Positions 5,381 through 7,102 of a stretch of DNA of 7,102 nt are shown one piece after another. A program made the position numbers and the translations under genes. Source of the DNA: JBAWAP01 sp049589355 (GTDB lineage Bacteria > Chloroflexota > Anaerolineae > VGOG01); assembly GCA_049589355.1 (NCBI GenBank), contig JBAWAP010000211.1, positions 1 to 7,102 on the forward strand, in the 5' to 3' direction. Each line of letters opens with the position of its first letter. The first letter of the stretch is position 1. The notes beneath the pieces are model-generated. The model was not told where the DNA came from and ran no database searches. It saw only the letters and a program-made list of their open reading frames with translations.

Positions 5381-5913
5381 GAAGATTTGAGCGTCGGGCT
5401 CCAGGACCCGGTGCACCACCACTGCTCCTGGGTGTTGGTCAGCCCGTCAGTGTCGTCGTCCACGCTGGTGAGGGCGGCCAGGGCCGCCTTGAGCGCGTGA
5501 GCAAGGGAGCGGAGGAGCTGGAGGGCGCTCATCTCCCCTGCACCCCTGCTCCTCTGCACCTCTGCCCAGGAAGCCGCCAGCCACGGCTTCGCTTGGGCAT
5601 GGGCCGATACCAGCATCCCCAGCTCGTCGGTGCTCTGCGGCTCGAAGCGCAGGCGGGCCAGGGTTTCCAACTGGTCCTCGTCAGCCAACACCAGTGCCCA
5701 GTCCTCACCCTGTTCAAGCACGGTGACGCCCACGCGCTCCAGGCGTGTCCAGTCGGCCGGCTGGCGCACTGCCACCCGGGTGCGGTAGAGGCCAGATGAG
5801 GAAGGCAAAGCCTCTACCTCTCCAGCCAGCTCCCTTGCCGAACCTCCCGGCGGAACCACCATGCCCATTATCAAAACCGCGGTCATGAGTCCTTGGATTG
5901 CATTCTTCAGCAT
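5377..5913 (-). pseudogene. Truncated paralogue of the binary-toxin-B-like secreted protein
   Basis: The first 115 of 178 residues differ at only about ten positions from the gene at 1-1442, including the signal peptide. The ribosome-binding site and 5' UTR are also nearly identical. From residue 116 a low-complexity segment (WAEVQRSRGAGEM) encoded by an 8-bp tandem repeat replaces the longer helical segment of the other copy. Similarity resumes at SVDDDTDGLTNTQEQWWCT and then stops at GSWSPTLKSS and a TGA. All but the first calcium loop and the whole toxin-B-like region are missing. A secreted 15-kDa product is possible, but a decaying duplicate is the better reading. Repeat D lies directly upstream, so leader and gene start were duplicated together. 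Confidence 0.8.
5535..5566. repeat. Four tandem 8-bp units inside the truncated paralogue
   Basis: The plus strand reads CCCCTGCA, CCCCTGCT, CCTCTGCA, CCTCTGCC in direct succession. The intact paralogue has unrelated coding sequence here, so the array marks a replaced or expanded linker. Confidence 0.7.
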
Positions 5914-5950
5914 CTTTTCTTCTCCTTTGAATCAGCAACTCGCCAGCGAC

Positions 5951-6020
5951 AAAAATGCCAGCCTCAGGGCACGCAAAAGCCCTGGATTGAGCTTGCCGAA
6001 ATCACGGCCTTGGCTGGCGT
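5951..6020 (-). terminator. Intrinsic terminator-like hairpin at the end of leader D
   Basis: ACGCCAGCC (6020-6012) pairs with GGCTGGCAT (5963-5955) with one mispaired position near the base, followed by five T (5955-5951). The loop carries an extra 23-bp-unit copy, as in B. It lies 37 nt before the truncated paralogue, exactly as in copy A. Confidence 0.55.
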
Positions 6021-6193
6021 CGGGTTTGAGGGCTATGTCGGCTGTGTTGGCTTGGCGCCACCAGAGGCGAACTCTTACGCCCTATCTTCGCCAAATCCTT
6101 GGATTGAGCTTGTCGAAATCCTTGGATTGAGCTTGTCGAAATCCTTGGACTGAGCTTGTCGAAGTCACCAGGCATCTACGTTTGTCTGCGGAT

Positions 6194-6222
6194 ATTGTGC
6201 CACGAAAGCAGGCAGTTTGCAA
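6194..6222 (-). promoter_or_regulatory. Weakened sigma70-type promoter of repeat D
   Basis: TTGCAA (6222-6217) and CACAAT (6199-6194), spacer 17 bp, align with the better promoter of copy C but have lost consensus bases. Confidence 0.4.
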
Positions 6223-6236
6223 GGCCTTTTCAGCCC

Positions 6237-6283
6237 ATGGGTGCATCCCAAGTACCTGGGCGAAATATCTCAGATGCACCCAT
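6237..6283. repeat. Perfect 11-bp inverted repeat with a nested near-palindrome
   Basis: ATGGGTGCATC (6237-6247) and GATGCACCCAT (6273-6283) are perfect complements 25 bp apart. CCCAAGTACCTGGG (6247-6260) inside is itself a near-palindrome. It lies 36 nt after the stop of the gene at 6320-6667 and abuts repeat D. No T-run follows on either strand, so it is not a standard intrinsic terminator. Confidence 0.6.
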
Positions 6284-6319
6284 CCAGCCCAGGACCAAAA
6301 ACGATAAGACGGGGCTTGG

Positions 6320-6667
6320 TTAAGTCGCGGCGATCAGCTCGCCCTTGATGACGAGTTCTCTCTGGAGGGCCTGCAGAACCTCCAAAAGCAAGGCGTTGAA
6401 CAGGCCAAGCTCAGGAACCTTAAAACGCTCTGCGATCAGATTGGGGTTATCCCGTAAAACTCTGATCTTGTCGGGGAGGTTGTGCGGGAAAGTCCAGTCA
6501 CTCAGATACACCAGCCGGCCCTCAGCGTCAAAAGCCGCTTCCCCCCACCCCAGAACCTCGTTTACTTCGTCGGTCTTCGCCGGGTTCTCCGTGCCCAGCC
6601 GTTCGGAGACGATAAGGGAGATACACCCTAAATCATGGGGATCCCTTTGTATCCTTAGCTCTGCCAT
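6320..6667 (-). CDS. Hypothetical protein, 115 aa
   Basis: I do not recognise the family. ATG 6667 follows GAGGTGAGAGA, and the preceding gene's TGA lies within that site, so the two are probably coupled. The sequence looks like a real soluble protein: strand-like residues 14-22 (GCISLIVSE), a turn FDAEGRLVYLSDWTF (46-60), then HNLPDKIRVLRDNPNLIAER (62-81) and a Leu-rich helical C-terminus (about 85-110). It has no signal peptide or membrane segment and no catalytic motif that I can identify. It is the last gene of the group behind repeat E. Confidence 0.65.
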   Translation of the reverse strand: MAELRIQRDPHDLGCISLIVSERLGTENPAKTDEVNEVLGWGEAAFDAEGRLVYLSDWTFPHNLPDKIRVLRDNPNLIAERFKVPELGLFNALLLEVLQALQRELVIKGELIAAT

Positions 6668-6671
6668 TCTC

Positions 6672-6893
6672 TCACCTCTTCAAATAGGTCGCTCGTTTGG
6701 TCTTTGTTTCGCCCTTCAAGCGCCAGCCTGTGTGCCCGTAGAAAGTCAGAACGAACCTCACCTCAGCATTCTTGACCACCACGGCCAGCCTGTTGATAGA
6801 CGGATTCTCGGCGACTCTGTATCTCTTGTCGTTGTTGGCAACACAAGACTGCCATCTGACAAAACCTCTACAGTAATGGTAGCCACTGCGCAT
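6672..6893 (-). CDS. Small hypothetical protein, possibly frameshifted
   Basis: The 73-codon frame begins at ATG 6893, only 3 nt from a strong GGAGG. Its first 25 residues are odd (MRSGYHYCRGFVRWQSC), while residues 24-73 look genuine (RYRVAENPSINRLAVVVKN, then VRFVLTFYGHTGWRLKG and a basic tail). In another frame, GTG 6886, at a better 10-nt spacing, reads VATITVEVLSDGSLVLPTTT, a natural N-terminus, but stops after 42 codons. A single-base indel near 6825-6850 would join the two good halves. It is followed 4 nt later by the 115-aa gene. I recognise no family. Confidence 0.5.
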   Translation of the reverse strand: MRSGYHYCRGFVRWQSCVANNDKRYRVAENPSINRLAVVVKNAEVRFVLTFYGHTGWRLKGETKTKRATYLKR

Positions 6894-6972
6894 CTACCTC
6901 CTCTCCCCAAGGTCGAATAACTCTCCCATGCTGATACCCGGACATATCATCCCACAGTCCCCTTGAAAACTC

Positions 6973-7102
6973 AAATGCGCGCGGGCACATAAGAGCGCAG
7001 CCTTGGCTGGCATCGGGTTGGAGAACGGTGTTGGCTGTGTTGGCCTGGCACCAAAGGTGAACTCTTGCGCCCTATCTCGGCCAAATCCTTGGATTGAGCG
7101 TT
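6973..7102 (-). repeat. Dispersed leader repeat, copy E (cut by the window edge)
   Basis: It contains GCCAACACAGCCAAC, the block GATAGGGCGCAAGAG, and the start of a 23-bp unit at 7087. The terminator region is degraded: GATGCCAGCC remains on one side, but the partner arm has become GCGCGCAT and only three T follow. The promoter end lies outside the window. It precedes the genes at 6893-6320 by about 80 nt. Confidence 0.75.

Larger units (their letters stand above)
5951..6238 (-). repeat. Dispersed leader repeat, copy D
   Basis: It has three 23-bp units (6165-6143, 6142-6120, 6119-6097), the block GATAGGGCGTAAGAG, CCAACACAG and the terminator-like hairpin. The promoter end matches copy C up to TTTTCAGCCCAT. 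The small hairpin has lost a pair (arms TCTGG/CCAAG), which fits decay beside a pseudogene. Confidence 0.85.

Noticed and set aside
5054..5799. Plus-strand open frames 5054-5500 and 5194-5799
   Set aside because: They are antisense to the antitoxin-like gene and the truncated paralogue. Part of their sequence merely mirrors the plus-strand shadow at 877-1399 because the minus-strand gene is duplicated.
1594..6165. CRISPR array suggested by the repeated GAGCTTGTCGA units
   Set aside because: The units are directly adjacent with no spacers, number only two or three per site, and no cas gene is present.
1480..6238. Integron attC sites between small same-strand genes
   Set aside because: I find no paired RYYYAAC/GTTRRRY core sites at the repeat ends, and the repeats carry promoters and terminators, which attC sites do not.
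6345..6920. Plus-strand 191-codon frame
   Set aside because: It is antisense to two coupled minus-strand genes with good ribosome-binding sites, and its composition (Ser, Arg, Pro rich) is typical of a shadow frame.

Overview
Every gene I can support lies on the minus strand, so transcription runs right to left. Protein style and layout suggest an environmental bacterium, perhaps Chloroflexota: a secreted protein with calcium-binding repeats, several small toxin-antitoxin genes, many orphan small ORFs, and dispersed repeats built on GAGCTTGTCGA. No marker gene supports this, so the taxonomic guess is weak.

Layout in transcription order. (1) Right edge: a partial repeat (E), then two small unknown genes (6893-6320), the first possibly frameshifted. 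(2) Repeat D (6238-5951), then a truncated paralogue of the large gene at the other end of the window (5913-5377). (3) A promoter at the truncation point, then an orphan antitoxin-like gene (5283-5023), a second antitoxin-like gene (4995-4774) and an overlapping broken MazF/PemK toxin (4793-4608). (4) An intact antitoxin/RelE-ParE-type toxin pair (4480-3960) with its own likely promoter and terminator. (5) Repeats C (3840-3599) and B (3557-3201) in tandem, then a DUF5678-like gene (3154-2891), a 29-codon remnant, a start-less ORF (2841-2416) and an unknown 152-residue gene (2414-1956). (6) Repeat A (1757-1480), then a secreted protein running off the left edge (1442 to <1). Its calcium-binding repeats and HPxVAAxP motif resemble the anthrax protective antigen / clostridial binary toxin B family.

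The most interesting structure is the repeat. Four complete copies (A-D) carry, in order on the minus strand, a sigma70-like promoter, a conserved leader with a 23-bp tandem array and a small hairpin, and a GC-rich hairpin followed by five T. Copies A, B and D end 37-46 nt before a start codon. Copy E is cut by the window edge and also precedes genes. The family therefore looks like a dispersed promoter-leader-terminator cassette: either an attenuated 5' leader or a multicopy short RNA about 190-290 nt long. I recognise no known riboswitch in it.
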